Source: Cornus controversa (lineage: Eukaryota; Streptophyta; Magnoliopsida; Cornales; Cornaceae). Taken from it: 64,000 nucleotides of DNA. The stretch spans positions 24,416,297-24,480,296 of the forward strand of contig CM048850.1 of the NCBI GenBank assembly GCA_026545225.1, in the 5' to 3' direction. Positions 1 to 11,565 of the stretch are shown in pieces. Under the pieces are notes generated by a model, which was given only the letters and a program-made list of their open reading frames with translations, had not been told where the DNA came from and did not search any database. The translations under genes were made by a program, and so were the position numbers. Positions within the stretch are counted from its first letter, which is position 1, and every line of letters begins with the position of its first letter.

Positions 1-749
1 ATATTGTAGTGACTCTTAATTCTTCAGGGGACATTAATCCCATTTGACCCTGCAGTGTTAATTAATGTTGAGCCTAAATAACAACCATAGATTCCAGGTG
101 ACTGGCTTCACAGTAAAAAAATTATCTTTCTACCTCGTCATTGTCACGTTAGCAAGCCAAGACACTTCAATAATCAGTGCATAATTTGAATAATTGACAC
201 AATTGAGATGTTTAAGAAGATAATCAGTGCACTCTCTTATTCACACACCTTTGACCTAATACATAAGCAGCAGAAGCATACATGAGTATCTCTAGAATAA
301 ACACCCTAATCAGTATCTAAGGAAATTGAACAATTGAGATGTACTACAAAGCAGATGTACATAAATTAGAAACTGCATTGCAGTCTGCATACAGAGAAAT
401 TAGGTAGTGAGCATACTAGTGACAATTTATACTTATTTTATTCAGAACTACAAAAAATCTATATTTAGTGGGGAAAAAAAACTAATGATTTAATTCAACT
501 CTTCTGTACAACTAATATCCACTTCAAATTGAAACATGACCTCAAAAGCCTAACTAAGAAACCAAATTAAACCTCAAAATAATCAATACACCATTCAATT
601 ACAAAACTATGAAAAAAAATGATTTAGAAGATAGATAGAAAAACACAGGCAGGTGTATTTCATGATACAATCAAACAGGTTTGAGAAAGCACTAGAAAAT
701 TCACACTTAATCCAACACAGAGAGCTTCGGAAACTCAAGCAATCACCTA

Positions 750-828
750 ATCCAGAAGACGATCGATGCCTTCTTAATCAATCACCTAATCCAGAAGACG
801 ATCGATGCCTTCTTAATCAATCACCTAA
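750..828. repeat. 39-bp perfect tandem duplication inside module P copy 1
   Basis: The stretch beginning AATCACCTAATCCAGAAGAC occurs twice in direct succession here. The corresponding places at about 33490 and 45535 carry it once, so this is a copy-specific slippage or unequal-exchange event. Confidence 0.8.
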
Positions 829-1409
829 TCTAGAAGTCAAATCAAGCTCCAACCTCAAGTGTTCGACCTCGGCTTGGTCAGGTTCACGAGCTTTTCGAGC
901 TGGGCTCGAAACTCGTATAGAGATACAGATATTACACACACAAAACACACACATGCACAGATCTATCATACACATATTACACACACGCATATATAGAATG
1001 CACATATCTGTCTAAAACTAAATTTCCATCAAAAGAAATTTCATACAAAATTATAAAAAGTAGAAATACCTCGAAAATCACCGATCTCGCCAAAGCCATC
1101 GTCACCGTCCTCCCATGCCACGAGAGAGAGAGAGAGAGAGGGCAAACACAAAATACAGATCGGCAGTCGTGAGTTGGGACTTAGGATGTAGAGAGAGGAG
1201 TGCGGGCCTTGCGGCTAGGGTTGAGAGTAATTGAGTGGTTAAAGAATATATAGAGATGGGCTTTCAGAACATGGGCTTAGGTTTGACCTATGTTAATTCT
1301 CATGGACATCGTCCATTTTATTTTTAAAAAGTTTGGCAATGCATTTTGTTGATTTGGTTGGGCTGGTCTAAAGTTATAAGTTTAAAATAATATGTTCATT
1401 ATTTGTGGC

Positions 1410-1622
1410 TGTTCTAAACAAACTGCTGCTAAGCCAATTATTTTTGACTGTTTTCAAGAAAGTGCCGGTATTCTTAGTCATTTTCGGCGGTTTAAAATAA
1501 ACCGCTAGAATTCTTAGTCATTTCTGACGGTTTTTAAAAACCGCCGGTAATGACTTCAAATTTTCGACACTTCCAATACTACCGGTCAAAACTCGCTGAA
1601 AAATACTAAATATGTTGTAGTG
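1410..1622. mobile_element. CACTA-like transposon end with subterminal repeats
   Basis: The segment ends TGTTGTAGTG, whose complement CACTACAACA is a typical CACTA (En/Spm) terminus. It is preceded by repeated CGGCGGTTT, AAACCGCCGGTAATGACTT and ACCGGTCAAA motifs in both orientations, which is how CACTA subterminal regions look. A shortened copy lies at 46070-46168, where the last bases have lost AG, and related subterminal motifs lie at 31500-31650 and 38045-38200. No opposite terminus starting CACTA was found, and no transposase is visible, so this would be a non-autonomous or broken element. Confidence 0.5.
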
Positions 1623-3590
1623 TCATGTCCCAATTCTGCGGATTAATGTATAAGAAAATCATGTATTATATAGTAGGCAATTTCAGGCACTTTTTTTTTC
1701 CTTTCTATTTTCTTGAAGAAATTTATCCTTTTAAGTCCTGTATTGACAAATTTATCTGTTTATTTGAAAAATGAAAGATGAAGGTTATTTTGACAAATGA
1801 GTGTATGAGATTTTTCAAAGAGACATAAATAAAATAAAATTGAATGGTAGCCTGACATATGTGCAAGGAAGCACAGATACGATATGAGTACGACTATACA
1901 ACAAATTTTAGAAAAAAAAAAACATAATAAGGATATGGTATGATACGACAATATATAAAAAATATAATATTATACTTTTATATATACATAAAAAATTAAT
2001 TTTATGTTATATACATGTCTTGTAATTAACATTTCTTTTTAAAATATTATGATTAACAAATAAAAATAAGAATTATGAGTCTCATATTGCATAATTTGCA
2101 TGAATAAATTTTTTATTAAATCATGATATATATCTCTATACTTCTTTTTTCAATCAATTTTAAACTTCTCTTAAGATTATACTATAATATTACTCTTAGA
2201 AAAGCTATATTTTAATGTTCAAAACTTGTTAAAAATGTGTTATGAAGTATTTGAGAAATATCGGATACGTGCTAGAAATAAAAATATATATATTTTAAAA
2301 TTATGGATACATTTAAGAAGTATTAGACACTTATCTGTGAGTATTAGTATATGAACACAATACAAGGACTCTCTACTTGGAATAAGATTTTTCTCTTTTA
2401 CTATTGTTCTTCCATCTTCTTCAAATTTCTTTGATTACTTTAAAGAAAATTTTTAGTTCTCATATTCAAAGTTATTCTCTAATTTTTATTTATTTTTTCT
2501 TCTTCTTTCTCTTCTTTAAATTTCTTCTCCCTGCACTCATGTATAATATATGTGCAGTAATATATATATATATACTCTCTTCTCAAAATTTATTGTTGTA
2601 ATTTTATATACTTAATGTTTGTATTTTTTGTTTCTAAATTTTTCTTGATTATTGCACTATTAATGCGTTTATATTATTGGTGCAACGGTAAAATTACTCC
2701 ATTCAAAAGGATCTAGTGAGAGATAAATTGCTAAACATACTTTTGGACTGTAGCAGAGTGGTACACATTACTTTTTCTCATGGCTCATGTAATTCTTACA
2801 AAACATCTAACCCATTGAGAGTCTCTCCCTGATGGAGGAAGACTTGAGAAAAAACCTATTTTCTTATAGAATCTTAACCGCATAAAGTTTTTCCAGTGGG
2901 ATCAAAAACTGACTTTTGAAAGACACAATGTAGACTTTAGAAAGTGAAGAGAAAGACTTTGGAAAGTGACAAAAAGACTTTAGAAAGAAAAAATTGTACA
3001 AAATATCACGGAACAAAATTAGAAATATAAAATTCAATCAATCGATATTATGACATGGAGTATATATTAGGTGAGCTAGACATACCACTACGCTATTGAT
3101 ATGCTCACATACCAATAAAAATACACAATTCAATGAAAGTAGTCCGACTCACCCAATATCTTCTCCGTGGCTTGGCTCAATTCTCTGGTACGTGGTAGGG
3201 TTATCTTGTCAAGCTGGTGGCCAGCATTCCAAGTCAAGGGTTGCATCAACTCTGTATCAATTCTTATCAATAATCACTTTATTCCTAGTGCACAACTGTC
3301 CATTTCTGATGTTATTACAATTATTTGGGATGGTGCATTGAACCCATCAGTAAGAAAAATTGGGTTTTCCAACTATAATGAGTCACGAGTGGCGCTTATG
3401 ATTTTGATTATTCTACAGCCTTTTTCTATGAATGTAGATGTAGACTATGCTAAGATGGCATTGCCAGAGAGAATAGTCGGTATTGCAGATCCAGTGCTTC
3501 TTCAACAAGGAGAAGAGGGGGAAGACGAGCACAAGCATCAACAATAGTCGCTATCAGAGACACAATATTAGCAATCATAAAATCCACGAG
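1623..3590. repeat. Module Q, copy 1
   Basis: AT-rich sequence repeated at 46169-47935 and, interrupted, at 7207-7475 plus 9400-9670. It holds no convincing gene in its first 1.5 kb. The right end leads into receptor-kinase-like sequence described separately. Landmarks shared by the copies are the AAAACATCTAACCCA stretch (2802, 7209, 47240) and the CACAACTGTCCATTT stretch (3290, 9480, 47731). Confidence 0.75.
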
Positions 3591-3760
3591 TGTTTGATTT
3601 CGATATTTTGAATTAGTTTTGCCGGTTCAATAGAATCACCAGCTGAACGATTGGATATCAGTGATGTTGTAACTAACTTGCATTCTATTAGGGATAATCT
3701 TTTTGAAACACGTTGAGGTAGAAGAGAATTACAACTGCAATTCAATCATAAGTAAGCTAG
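3437..3760 (+). pseudogene. LRR-XII receptor-like kinase C-terminal fragment (EFR/Xa21-like)
   Basis: Translated, this gives AKMALPERIVGIADPVLLQQ, an acidic stretch, and after stops KIHECLISIF, then SIESPAERLDISDVVTNLHS and IRDNLFETR. This is the order and wording of the end of the kinase domain in LRR-XII receptor kinases (Arabidopsis At3g47570/EFR type): a pathway motif around 'ALPE.v..i.DP.Ll', the 'ClisI.riGvaCS.esP.eRmdi.dVv..L' helix, then a short tail. At least three in-frame stops (near 3546, 3615 and 3714) and the absence of LRR, transmembrane and catalytic-loop sequence make it a relic. Its last part recurs three times between 13840 and 17100. Family assignment is from recognised motifs, not a search. 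Confidence 0.7.
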
Positions 3761-4620
3761 GTATGACCCCATCCCGTGTGTGCTTGCATTTCTATGCTAT
3801 GATTGCCATAAGTAACCAACTTTAATTTGCTCAAGTAGTACGAAGAAGATGCTCACTTCACAAATAAATATTAGTTTTCTGTAACTTCTTGTTATTTTCC
3901 TTTGCTTCATGTATTGGAAATTTTCTTCTCTATTGTACTGTTTTTTATTGTCTACTTCTATTTTTGGATGGTCATAGCTTTCCCCTCCTTATTTCTAATA
4001 CCAATTATTACAATAACTTCATTAATGAATGTGAAATACTTTAAATTTAGAATTTCACAAGAGTAGCAGCTACAACATATATGTTGATATCAACTAATGA
4101 TCAAGGTTGTCAAAATTGGTTTTGCGAGAAAGTCTCAATTTATTTTTGGACTGGATTCACAAAATGTGGAGGTAAAATGCAATGTATATTTCTATGCTTA
4201 ATGTTGTTTCGTGTACATAGAAAATCAATTCTTGGTTAATTCTTCATTGGGATATCAAGAATTTTGCTTGGCAAGTGTTGTTGGTTCTATCCTCTCATAT
4301 GTGGTCAAGCTAAACCTAGACACCCTGTTGTTATCACCCTAGACTTTAAGAGGGTGCTTCTTGTTAGGCGATCTTCTACCGTGTGAATACAAAGGAGGAA
4401 GACAGTGCGTAGGTGGTGATGAGTTTGAGTTGGAGCATTCACTTTCATGTAAGTGCTCAAAATCGTAAAGGGACAAACGATTGAGACAGGAACACTTAAT
4501 AATCTCTTTTCGTTACTGTAACTGCTCAAAAATGTATAAGGACAAATGATTAAAACAAAAACACGTGATAATCTCTTTTCAATATCCTTGAATGTAATAA
4601 AACTAAAAATCCAAAAGTCC
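3761..4620. repeat. Duplicated intergenic block between kinase relic and OXS3
   Basis: Matches 17100-17820 in the same order and orientation, and more weakly 33785-33905. It contains short frames resembling each other in the two copies (around 4330-4465 and 17540-17670), but neither has a recognisable domain. It joins the kinase relic to the 3' flank of OXS3, so the two travel together as one duplicated segment. Confidence 0.6.
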
Positions 4621-4884
4621 TATTTTTCTTCTTTTCTTTCTCTATTTATAACCTCCTTCCTCTTGTCTTTTTCCTTTCTCTTCTTCGCATCCAAAGGATA
4701 GATATTTCTTCTTTGCGGCAAGAGGTGGCTCGAGTTGATGATCATGTGAAATTGTCGGGTGAAGTCTATCTTGTTCGTCGAGCCCATGTCGTTGTGGTTG
4801 GGGTACAATTTGGGGTAGTAAGGTGTGTGGGCTTAGTGGGTTTAGCCGGGGAGAGGTGCTAGGTTTGTGAGTTGGGTTTGGTTA

Positions 4885-5542
4885 TATGGGCCTAGTGTTT
4901 GGGGGGTCCATACTGGGGGTCCACATTATTGCATTCAAAGCTGCTCATAGTTGCTGCCAGATTCGATGTACTTTTATTGGAGTTGGCAACTCTCTTTGAC
5001 ATCCCACCACTACTATTACTCAAAGGATAGCTACGATTCTTGTTAAAGAAAATATTGTGAGCAAGCAAGTTCTTGCCTTTCCTTGTATAGGCATTTTACG
5101 AATTGGCAATGTCTTTGATGGAAGAACAAGATGAGGCATCTACAAGAATAGTAAAAGATTTTGACTTGCCACAGTAGAACTTAGATATGCCATTCTTCAT
5201 CGGTAAGACTTCCTCCAAGGAATCCATAGTGTCCAATGACCCTTTATACGAGCTTTGAACCTCACCGTCGCCAGAGTCACCATCGCCGTTCGCCACCCCA
5301 CCGGACGAATCACTATCCCTCCCAATCGACCACGAGCTGGATGACTCCAACTCCTCCTTAAGCTCTTGTACTGCGTTCTTGGCCGTCGTAGTACCAACCG
5401 GTAACCGCCGATCAGCGGCCAAAATCCCGTTTACCTACCTGTGAGTCTCTGGCGAATCATAGATCAGTGTAAAGGACATTCCATGGACGACCCCTAAGCG
5501 TTCGATCCGTTTACCAGTATTACTCTTGAGAGGGATCGACAT
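4885..5542 (-). pseudogene. OXS3-like gene, copy A (two nonsense codons)
   Basis: Minus-strand homologue of plant OXIDATIVE STRESS 3 (OXS3), a small nuclear, chromatin-associated protein family linked to oxidative and heavy-metal stress tolerance. Start is the ATG at 5542. The conserved core is visible: a Ser/Asp-rich stretch (SSSWSIGRDSDSSGG), LDTMDSLEEVLPMKNGISKF, then YCGKSKSFTILVDASSCSSI. A CAG-to-TAG stop interrupts it near 5435 (copies C and D read KQVNGILAAD) and a GAA-to-TAA stop follows DIANS near 5096. Both positions are sense codons in copy D. The TATA-containing upstream region is retained, so transcription is possible but a full protein is not. Confidence 0.75.
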
Positions 5543-5790
5543 GGTTACAAAAAGCCAACCAAAGCACATAAACAAAATTATACAAACATCGGTTTGTGCT
5601 TATATGTATATAAAATTATAGAAATGATATATTAGAGAGATAGAGGAGAGGAAAGAGAGAGTGAGCGCGAATAAATTGAGGAAAATAAACCCTAATCCTC
5701 ATCCGGACACGCTTAAATTATTGATGTTAAAAATAAAGATATATGGTGTAGGCACATAATATTGAATTGAACGAACAATACATAAAAGTC

Positions 5791-5800
5791 TATTTATAGG
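5791..5800 (-). promoter_or_regulatory. TATA box of OXS3 copy A
   Basis: Minus strand reads CCTATAAATA about 250 bases upstream of the ATG at 5542. The same element and flanks are kept in copies B, C and D, which supports a real core promoter. Confidence 0.55.
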
Positions 5801-5945
5801 CACATAATTTTGAAGGCTAAGTAAATTTAGGAAACAAGAAATTCTAATCCTAAATGGTTTAGGAGAAGGTGAAAAAAACTTATTAGGAAAATATATATAA
5901 TCTATACTAAGAAATATATAATCTAGCAGCCCCACAAACTCAAAG

Positions 5946-7200
5946 TGTAATAACCCGTAATTTTGGAGGTGTTTTAATTTTAATTTAAATGTTTTAATTT
6001 TCTTTTATTAGTTAAATTAAGTTGCTTTATTGGTTGGATTAAATTCTTTTAGTGCTTTAAATATTGGAGTGTAGTTTACTTTACTTTATTTTATTTAATT
6101 TTATTTGGATTGTGTTTTTGCATTTTTTTCTTTATTTTAATTTTGGATTGGGCTAGGAAGGAATCTGGGTTGAGTTGCGCTGGAATGGTTGGGTTAGGTG
6201 TATACTTATTTTTGATGGGTTAGGGTTTATTTTTATTATTATTTGGGAATTTATTTAGTTTTCTAGAAATAAAATAAAATAAAATGAAAGTGGGTAGGGT
6301 TTCTGTCGTTTACAAGCACAGAGACTGAAAGAACATAGACGCAAGAGAGAAGGGAGAGAAAGAGCGATTCATAGGGACTAGGTTTGGTTGACAAAAAGGC
6401 AAGTTCGAACTCTTTTCTTTCCCTTTGAATTTGTAGACATATATTTAAATTATATGTACACGTTGCTAAAAAATTTTTAATCATTTAATTATGAAATTAA
6501 ATGATTTTGCATGCTAAGAATGATTTTGTGAATTATACTTGAAGATTCTAGGGTTTTGGTACTGTTTTAGGGTATTTTTGCATATGTATATACATGTACA
6601 TATGACTGTATAGGCGGGTGTGTGTATATATATATATATGTACGAACATGAAATTGGGTTTACTGTATTCATCATTTTTTAGGATTTTTGTTCTGATCAA
6701 TAGGTAGATCTTGCTTCCTAGAACAATCTTTGAAAATTTGGTTGATAACCATTGAGTAGATTGACGAGAATTTGAGTTTGAAATTTTAGATTTAAGTCGC
6801 GAGAGGGAGTGATTTTTGTACCAATATGTAGCTTAGATCGAGACGAGTTCAATGGTATATTCATATGCCCGATTCGGTGGTCAGAAGTAGCCAAGAAGTT
6901 TCGGCTCCAATAATTGTGCATTAAGCTTCAAGTGAAGGAAGAAGAAGAAGAAGAAAAAAAAAAAAAGTGGGGGCAGTGCCCCACGCACGCCGCCGGTGCT
7001 GGGGAAGGCGGCAAGGGGCCCCACTCGCTGGGGCCCACTTTGGCCCAGTCCAAGGTATTCAAAAATTTTAAAATTAGTTTTTAATTTAGAAAAACAGGAA
7101 AAATAATTTTTAAATTTCTTTTAAATCCCAGAAAATTCTAAAAAAAATTGGGTAACCTTTTAGGAACAAAATACACTTGGGTTTTATATGTGCTGGAATA
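5946..7200. mobile_element. LTR-like sequence starting TGTAATAACCC
   Basis: Starts directly behind the OXS3 promoter with TGTAATAACCCGTAATTTTGG, resembling plant LTR starts of the TGTAACACCC type. Shortened starts of the same sequence lie behind copies C (31437) and D (37977). The stretch 6620-6890 recurs inverted at 48390-48640, showing it is a dispersed element. There is a GAAGAA/A-rich and GC-rich patch at 6935-7040. No gag or pol sequence was seen; the right boundary, where module Q resumes near 7207, is approximate. Confidence 0.45.
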
Positions 7201-7206
7201 TTGAAG

Positions 7207-7475
7207 TCATCACAAAAACATCTAACCCAACAAAAAGTTAGATTCTTAACCACAAAAAGTCATTCTAATGGGAAGCCTGACTTTTGAAAAAGACAATGTA
7301 GACTTTAGAAAGTGTGGAGAAAGACTTTGGAAAGTGACAAAAAGAGTTTGGAAAGGAAAAAAAAGTACAAAATACCCCAAACAAAACCAAAAATCTGGAA
7401 TTCAATCAATCAACATGGAGTAGAGTACATATTTGGTGGCTTACCACGTCAATTTATTGATATGTTCATCCAATA
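7207..7475. repeat. Module Q, copy 2, left part
   Basis: Corresponds to about 2800-3115 of copy 1. It breaks off after the CCAATAAAAATACAC stretch and resumes at 9400, so about 1.9 kb has been inserted into this copy. Confidence 0.65.
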
Positions 7476-7750
7476 AAAATACACATATTACAACAAACAT
7501 GAGTAGTTTTTATTTATTTATTTGAACTAAACTTTACTTTGCAACACACTTAAAATGTATCAGATAAATATTTTTAGCGCATATTTTTTCTCATTCATGG
7601 GACTAAACAAACGTTGAAATAAATTTATTCAAGGTACTAATATATATAAATAAAACTAATTACGTCCAAGCGGCGTTGCCTGAATAGACTTGGAGAACTC
7701 TAGCCTTCTTCACGAAATCCTTTCTCGAACTACATGAGCGAAACCCTATT

Positions 7751-8617
7751 GTTGCGTTTGGCACGCGAAAATGGAATGGAATGAGAATGGGACAGAATGG
7801 TCATTCTCATTCTATTGTTTGGTTGCAAATATGAAATGAGGTAAGAATGAAACAAATTTTAAATCATGTTATCCAAAATACCTCTCCTAGTGACAAATAA
7901 ATTAAATTAACAAGTGGTGTTGGTGATGGGGGAGGAAGGTGGCGATGTGGTGGTGGGGGTGGCGGTGGAGGAAGGGATGTGGTGGTGGAGGAAGGGAGGT
8001 GGTGGCAAAGGAAGATGGGGATGTGGAGGTGGTGGTGGAGTAAGTTGGTAATGTGGAGGTGGTGGCAGTGGTATAGTGGGGGTGGTGGTAGAGGAAGGTG
8101 GCGATGTGAGGGTGAGGTGGTGGCAATGCGATGTTGCGGTGGAGGAAGGTGGCGATGTACCGGTAGAGGTGGCGGTCGAGGAAGGTGGCAGTGGAGGAAG
8201 GTGGCGATGTGCCAGTAGAGGTGGTGGCAATGTGATATGGCAGTGGTGGTGGAGGAAGGTGGCAATGTGGAGGTGGTGGTGGTGGAGGAAGGTAGCGGTG
8301 TGGAGGTGGTGGAGGTGATGAATGATGATGGAGGTGGTGGTGGAAGAAGGTGACAATGTGGAGGTGGTGGTGTGGTGTGGTGGTAGAGGAAGGTGGCGGT
8401 GGTGAAGGCGATGATGGTAGAGTCGATGGTAGTGGTGGTGATAGAGGCGGTGTGGTGGTGAAGTTGAAGGTGAAATGATTTTTAGTAATATGATTTTTTT
8501 TTTAATCTTTTCATTTCCGAGAAAATGAATTTTCATTCCAAAATAATTAAAATACCCATCAAACAAATGAATGGATGAAATGAGCATTTTCATTCCATTC
8601 CTACATACAAAAGCAAC
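7751..8617. mobile_element. Non-autonomous DNA-transposon-like insert carrying a GGT minisatellite
   Basis: Left end GTTGCGTTTGGCACGCG followed by AATGGAATGGAATGAGAATG; the right end, read on the other strand, is GTTGCTTTTGTATGTAGG followed by AATGGAATGAAAATG. These imperfect terminal inverted repeats, the size (867 bp) and the lack of a gene fit a MITE-like element. No clear target-site duplication is visible, so the exact boundaries are tentative. Its middle (7905-8470) is a long G-rich minisatellite. Confidence 0.5.
7905..8470. repeat. GGT/GGA-rich minisatellite, about 565 bp
   Basis: Irregular units of roughly 25-35 bases built from GGTGG, GAGGAAGGTGGC and GATGTGGAGGTGGTGG, strongly purine/G-biased on the plus strand. 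It creates long open frames on both strands (Gly/Trp/Arg-rich on plus, Ser/Thr/His/Pro-rich on minus), which are composition artefacts. Dense GG runs could form two-tetrad G-quadruplexes. Confidence 0.9.
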
Positions 8618-8619
8618 AT

Positions 8620-9399
8620 AACATTCATTATCAATCGTGAGCAGAACCTTAACTTGGATTTGACGCTCTATTTTGACAATAGGAGACCAAATGACAACGA
8701 CGTAGTTGGCATTTTGAGTTGACAATCAAAGCCTCGAGCTGTTGAAGAAAGCATCGAGACAACAAATCGGGATCAGAAAATCTCTCAGTGGCTTCAATGG
8801 ATGCCGATGAGCTCTCTAAAGTGCTGGGACATGAAGGCACGTGTCTAACCCTAGAGCTAGCTTCACTTTCCTCAATTTGCTTCTGATTCATATTCTATTT
8901 AAACTTTCTAGAGAGAGAAAATACACATTCAAATTTTTGATTGCTCTGAATCCAACACAAAAAAAGATTTCCAAATGCTCGTTTTTAGCTGCCCTATTTT
9001 CTCTCTCTAGCTCCGTACTGAACTATCTATTTGGCAATCAAAGATATCCGAACTGATATGACAAAGGTGTGTGTGCTTGTGTGATATTTGTTGTAAAGAC
9101 TTGGTATAAATTTATTTTTGTTTCTTAAAATTCACTTTAGTTGATCTGTAAGAAATTGTGAATTTTTGGTGTGAGAAAAAGAAATTCATGAAGTTCAATC
9201 TTCAACAACATCACTAGAATGGTCACTTGTATCTGTTCAGTTCACAAAATTTTCAATACAGAGGCCTCTTGGGATAAGGCTTGCACTCTGAACATTGATT
9301 GTTGATGTTATATCCTTTCTTTTCTTTTTTGATAATTGATGTTATTTTGATCAAATCTTGTTAATCTCAATTTCCAAATGGTTTATTTATGTCTAAGTT
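8620..9399. other. Unassigned intergenic stretch
   Basis: No gene recognised. Short frames at 8649-8891 and 8841-9056 overlap on opposite strands and match no family I know. The stretch is part of the material that separates the two halves of module Q copy 2. Confidence 0.4.
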
Positions 9400-9670
9400 T
9401 TATCTTGCGAAGTTAGCACGCAACAATCCAAGTAAAGGGTTGCATCACTTCTTATCAATAATCACTTTGTTCCTAGTGCACAACTGCCCATTTATTTGGG
9501 ATGGTGCATTAAACCCGACAGTATGAAAAATTGCGTTTTCCAACTATGATGAGTGGTGCTTGTAATGATTAGATTATTCTATAGCCTTTTTCTATGAATG
9601 TATATGTAGACTAGCTAGGAATGTAGAGGTCACTCCCATGAGTACGCATCAAGGCCAATCAATTGTATGT
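9400..9670. repeat. Module Q, copy 2, right part
   Basis: Resembles 3230-3440 and 47680-47935, including AGGGTTGCATCA and TGTAGACTAG. Here, as in the copy near 47.8 kb, the ALPERIV kinase segment seen in copy 1 is absent and a different flank (GGAATGTAGAGGTCA) follows. Confidence 0.6.
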
Positions 9671-10655
9671 ACCCATTATCCTCTCCGGCAATAGTTCTCC
9701 TCCAATATCTTTCAGTAGTGACGGACGCTATTATACTGGATAACACCAATCACTAGTAACTCACGTTACTAAAATGGGTGATATTGGATAACATTGTATC
9801 TCCCATTTTAGTAACTTATCACTCATAGTTCACCGGAGATATTGCGAGAAATACAAAATGAAGAGAATTTTTACTCCTTGGACATATGCATGTCCACTGT
9901 TGATTTCTTGAGTATTTATTTTCATCCATCTAATTACTAATGATAGTGATAGTTCAAGTCGGTGCCGACTGCCTTGGTGCCAAACCTTTGAAGTTTTGGC
10001 AAGGGTAATGTTTGATTTAAATGCAATTGAAACACCCAATTCAACGTACCCTAAGTATCTACACGTACTCCATATTGTTAGAAAATTCCACTATATACTA
10101 CATCAAAATAGGAAAAAGTTGAAGAAAAATCAGTATATATATTAAGCCTACCAGATTGAAATCCTTAGGTCATGAAAATCGCCAAGTGATCATAGTTGAT
10201 GTTTTCTTTTTCAAGGATATATTACAATCTTTAACAAGCTTGCAGTTGATTTTGTTTAGAGTACTATTGTTATCTCAAATATATGCTCTTGATCACCTGC
10301 TTAATTTTTAGATTATATTTTAGGGATAGTAATTAACTGTAAATACATGCTCTACAATCATCTCTCTGTTTTCTCTACCACTTCTCTTCTCAACCTCATA
10401 TCTATTTATAGAGTCTTCAAACTGAATTCTTTGTTGGATAAGGATAACAATTACTCCGCCAAGATCAAGTCTAACAAGAAATTACCAAATAAATTACAAC
10501 TCTAAAATAGAAACATAATTACGATAAAAATTTAAGACACAATTTCTAACACATACCTCTTTATGTGTAGCATATTTCTTTAGGTACATGTTTTCATTGA
10601 ATCCATTAATTTGCAAAACCCCAACCAATCAGTCACTTTTGACTGTTAATGCTCT
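9671..10655. repeat. WAT1 downstream flank; 10085-10340 duplicated at 47940-48275
   Basis: From ACTACATCAAAATA onward this flank matches 47940-48275. Between 9672 and 10085 there is extra sequence absent from the other copy. That extra piece contains a fold-back: GTTACTAAAATGGG near 9763 and its complement near 9808, with a further CTCCGG/CCGGAG pair outside. It looks like a small MITE-like insertion. No gene is seen from 10340 to 10655. Confidence 0.5.
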
Positions 10656-10776
10656 CTATCTCCTCTGCTGTTTCCTCTTTGGTTTCTGATTTTCATCTTT
10701 TTCCCTTTTTTCTTCTTTGTTCTTCCCCCACAAAAAGTTGTAGAGGCCTCCCACCAGCAATATAGCACCACAAACA
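10656..10776 (-). CDS. WAT1-related (EamA/UMAMIT) transporter, C-terminal exon
   Basis: Minus-strand reading gives SVCGAILLVGGLYNFLWGKN then a Lys/Glu/Arg-rich cytosolic tail and a TAG stop at 10658-10656. The GAxLLVGGLYxxLWGK motif is the hallmark end of the last membrane helix in WAT1-related proteins, plant drug/metabolite-superfamily transporters of about 10 helices; Arabidopsis WAT1 is a tonoplast auxin exporter. The exon is preceded by a GTGACAG acceptor. The next exon upstream (11194-11352) is too far back in the protein: the expected exon around the ninth helix (a VSGxxYxxQxWxxxxKGPVF-type segment) was not found between 10777 and 11193. The gene is therefore probably defective. Confidence 0.7.
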
Positions 10777-11193
10777 CTGTCACAAAATCAAAATGAAAAT
10801 TGATCCCTATCAATATTTAATCAAACCATTAAGGATTTATATGTATATATATAAGCGCACACTGACAAGCATGAGGACAACAAATTCAAATTTATGATGA
10901 GTCAATATATATCGACTTCTAATAGCTCTTGGGGGCACACCAATTTGTGAAAACTAGTGCATTTGCTTGGCGATTTCCATTGATGAACGATGGAAATTAA
11001 GAAAGCTAATCTAATTGGGACAAAACCATTACTATAGACACAACAAAGGTTTCAACGTTCTCAAATTATAGTACCATCTTAAGATGTGTTTTCACGGGAT
11101 ACAAAAAATGATTTCTCCAATTTATAATTAAGTTTATTGATTGATTGAAGCAATGATCAACTTTGTAATGTAATAGTGAATGAAGAAACATAC

Positions 11194-11352
11194 ACAATAG
11201 AACACAGATAAAAGATTAATGTCCCATCCAAGCTTCCATGACGATAAGTCCCTATCCACTGCAGCAGCCCAAAGTGCTGAAAGTATGTAGCTGAAGAAGC
11301 ATTGTATTGTTGTAAAACATAGTTTCACTGGATCTTGCTTCACAATAGAGTC
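11194..11352 (-). CDS. WAT1-related transporter, internal exon (helices 7-8 region)
   Basis: Reads DSIVKQDPVKLCFTTIQCFF, SYILSALWAAAVDRDLSSWK, LGWDINLLSVFYC. The acceptor is TTTTCTCAG and the donor GTATGT; length 159 nt. The 'P.kLsfTt.QCFf..iqSa......eRd.s.WKLGWD..LLavlYC' pattern is diagnostic for WAT1-related proteins. It belongs with the exons at 11460 and 10656 as one minus-strand gene. Confidence 0.8.
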
Positions 11353-11459
11353 CTGAGAAAACCAAATTTAATTGAAAAAATAGAATTGATTCATTTATCA
11401 AAGAGAGGTTGATATATATATATATATATGGAGAGAGAGAGGGAGAGAGAGAGATGGAC

Positions 11460-11565
11460 CTGCATAATAAGCCGCAAGGACCATGTTATGGTGGCTGTAA
11501 GCATGAGAAGAGAACCTTTTATCCAATCCTCCATGGAAACGTACTTTGTTGATGCCTTTGAAACT
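11460..11565 (-). CDS. WAT1-related transporter, internal exon (helix 6 region)
   Basis: Reads STKYVSMEDWIKGSLLMLTA then TITWSLRLIMQ and a donor GTCCAT. WIKGSL.ML.....WSLWL..Q is a conserved WAT1-family segment. The 5' (right-hand) boundary of the exon is not certain. Confidence 0.7.

Larger units (their letters stand above)
1..1622. repeat. Module P, copy 1 (PP2C-upstream block ending in a CACTA-like terminus)
   Basis: Near-identical sequence recurs at 32724-33778 and 44743-46168, all in the same orientation, so this is a dispersed segmental duplication cut by the window start. On the minus strand, positions 1070-1099 could be a first exon (Met-Ala-Leu-Ala-Arg-Ser-Val-Ile-Phe-Glu followed by a GTATTT donor), preceded by a CT-rich stretch resembling a 5' UTR (1122-1140 on the plus strand reads as GA repeats). 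In the other two copies a PP2C exon lies just to the left, so P is probably PP2C upstream or intronic sequence. That assignment is inference. No long reading frame is real here. Confidence 0.75.

Noticed and set aside
653..1015. 120-codon plus-strand frame in module P and relatives at 33569 and 45497
   Set aside because: Contains a tandem duplication and dinucleotide-like CA repeats; not conserved as protein between copies.
7907..8725. 272-codon minus-strand frame rich in Ser, Thr, His and Pro, and overlapping Gly/Trp-rich plus-strand frames
   Set aside because: They come from the GGT/GGA minisatellite; all frames stay open because the repeat lacks stops. No start context, homologous domain or splice evidence.
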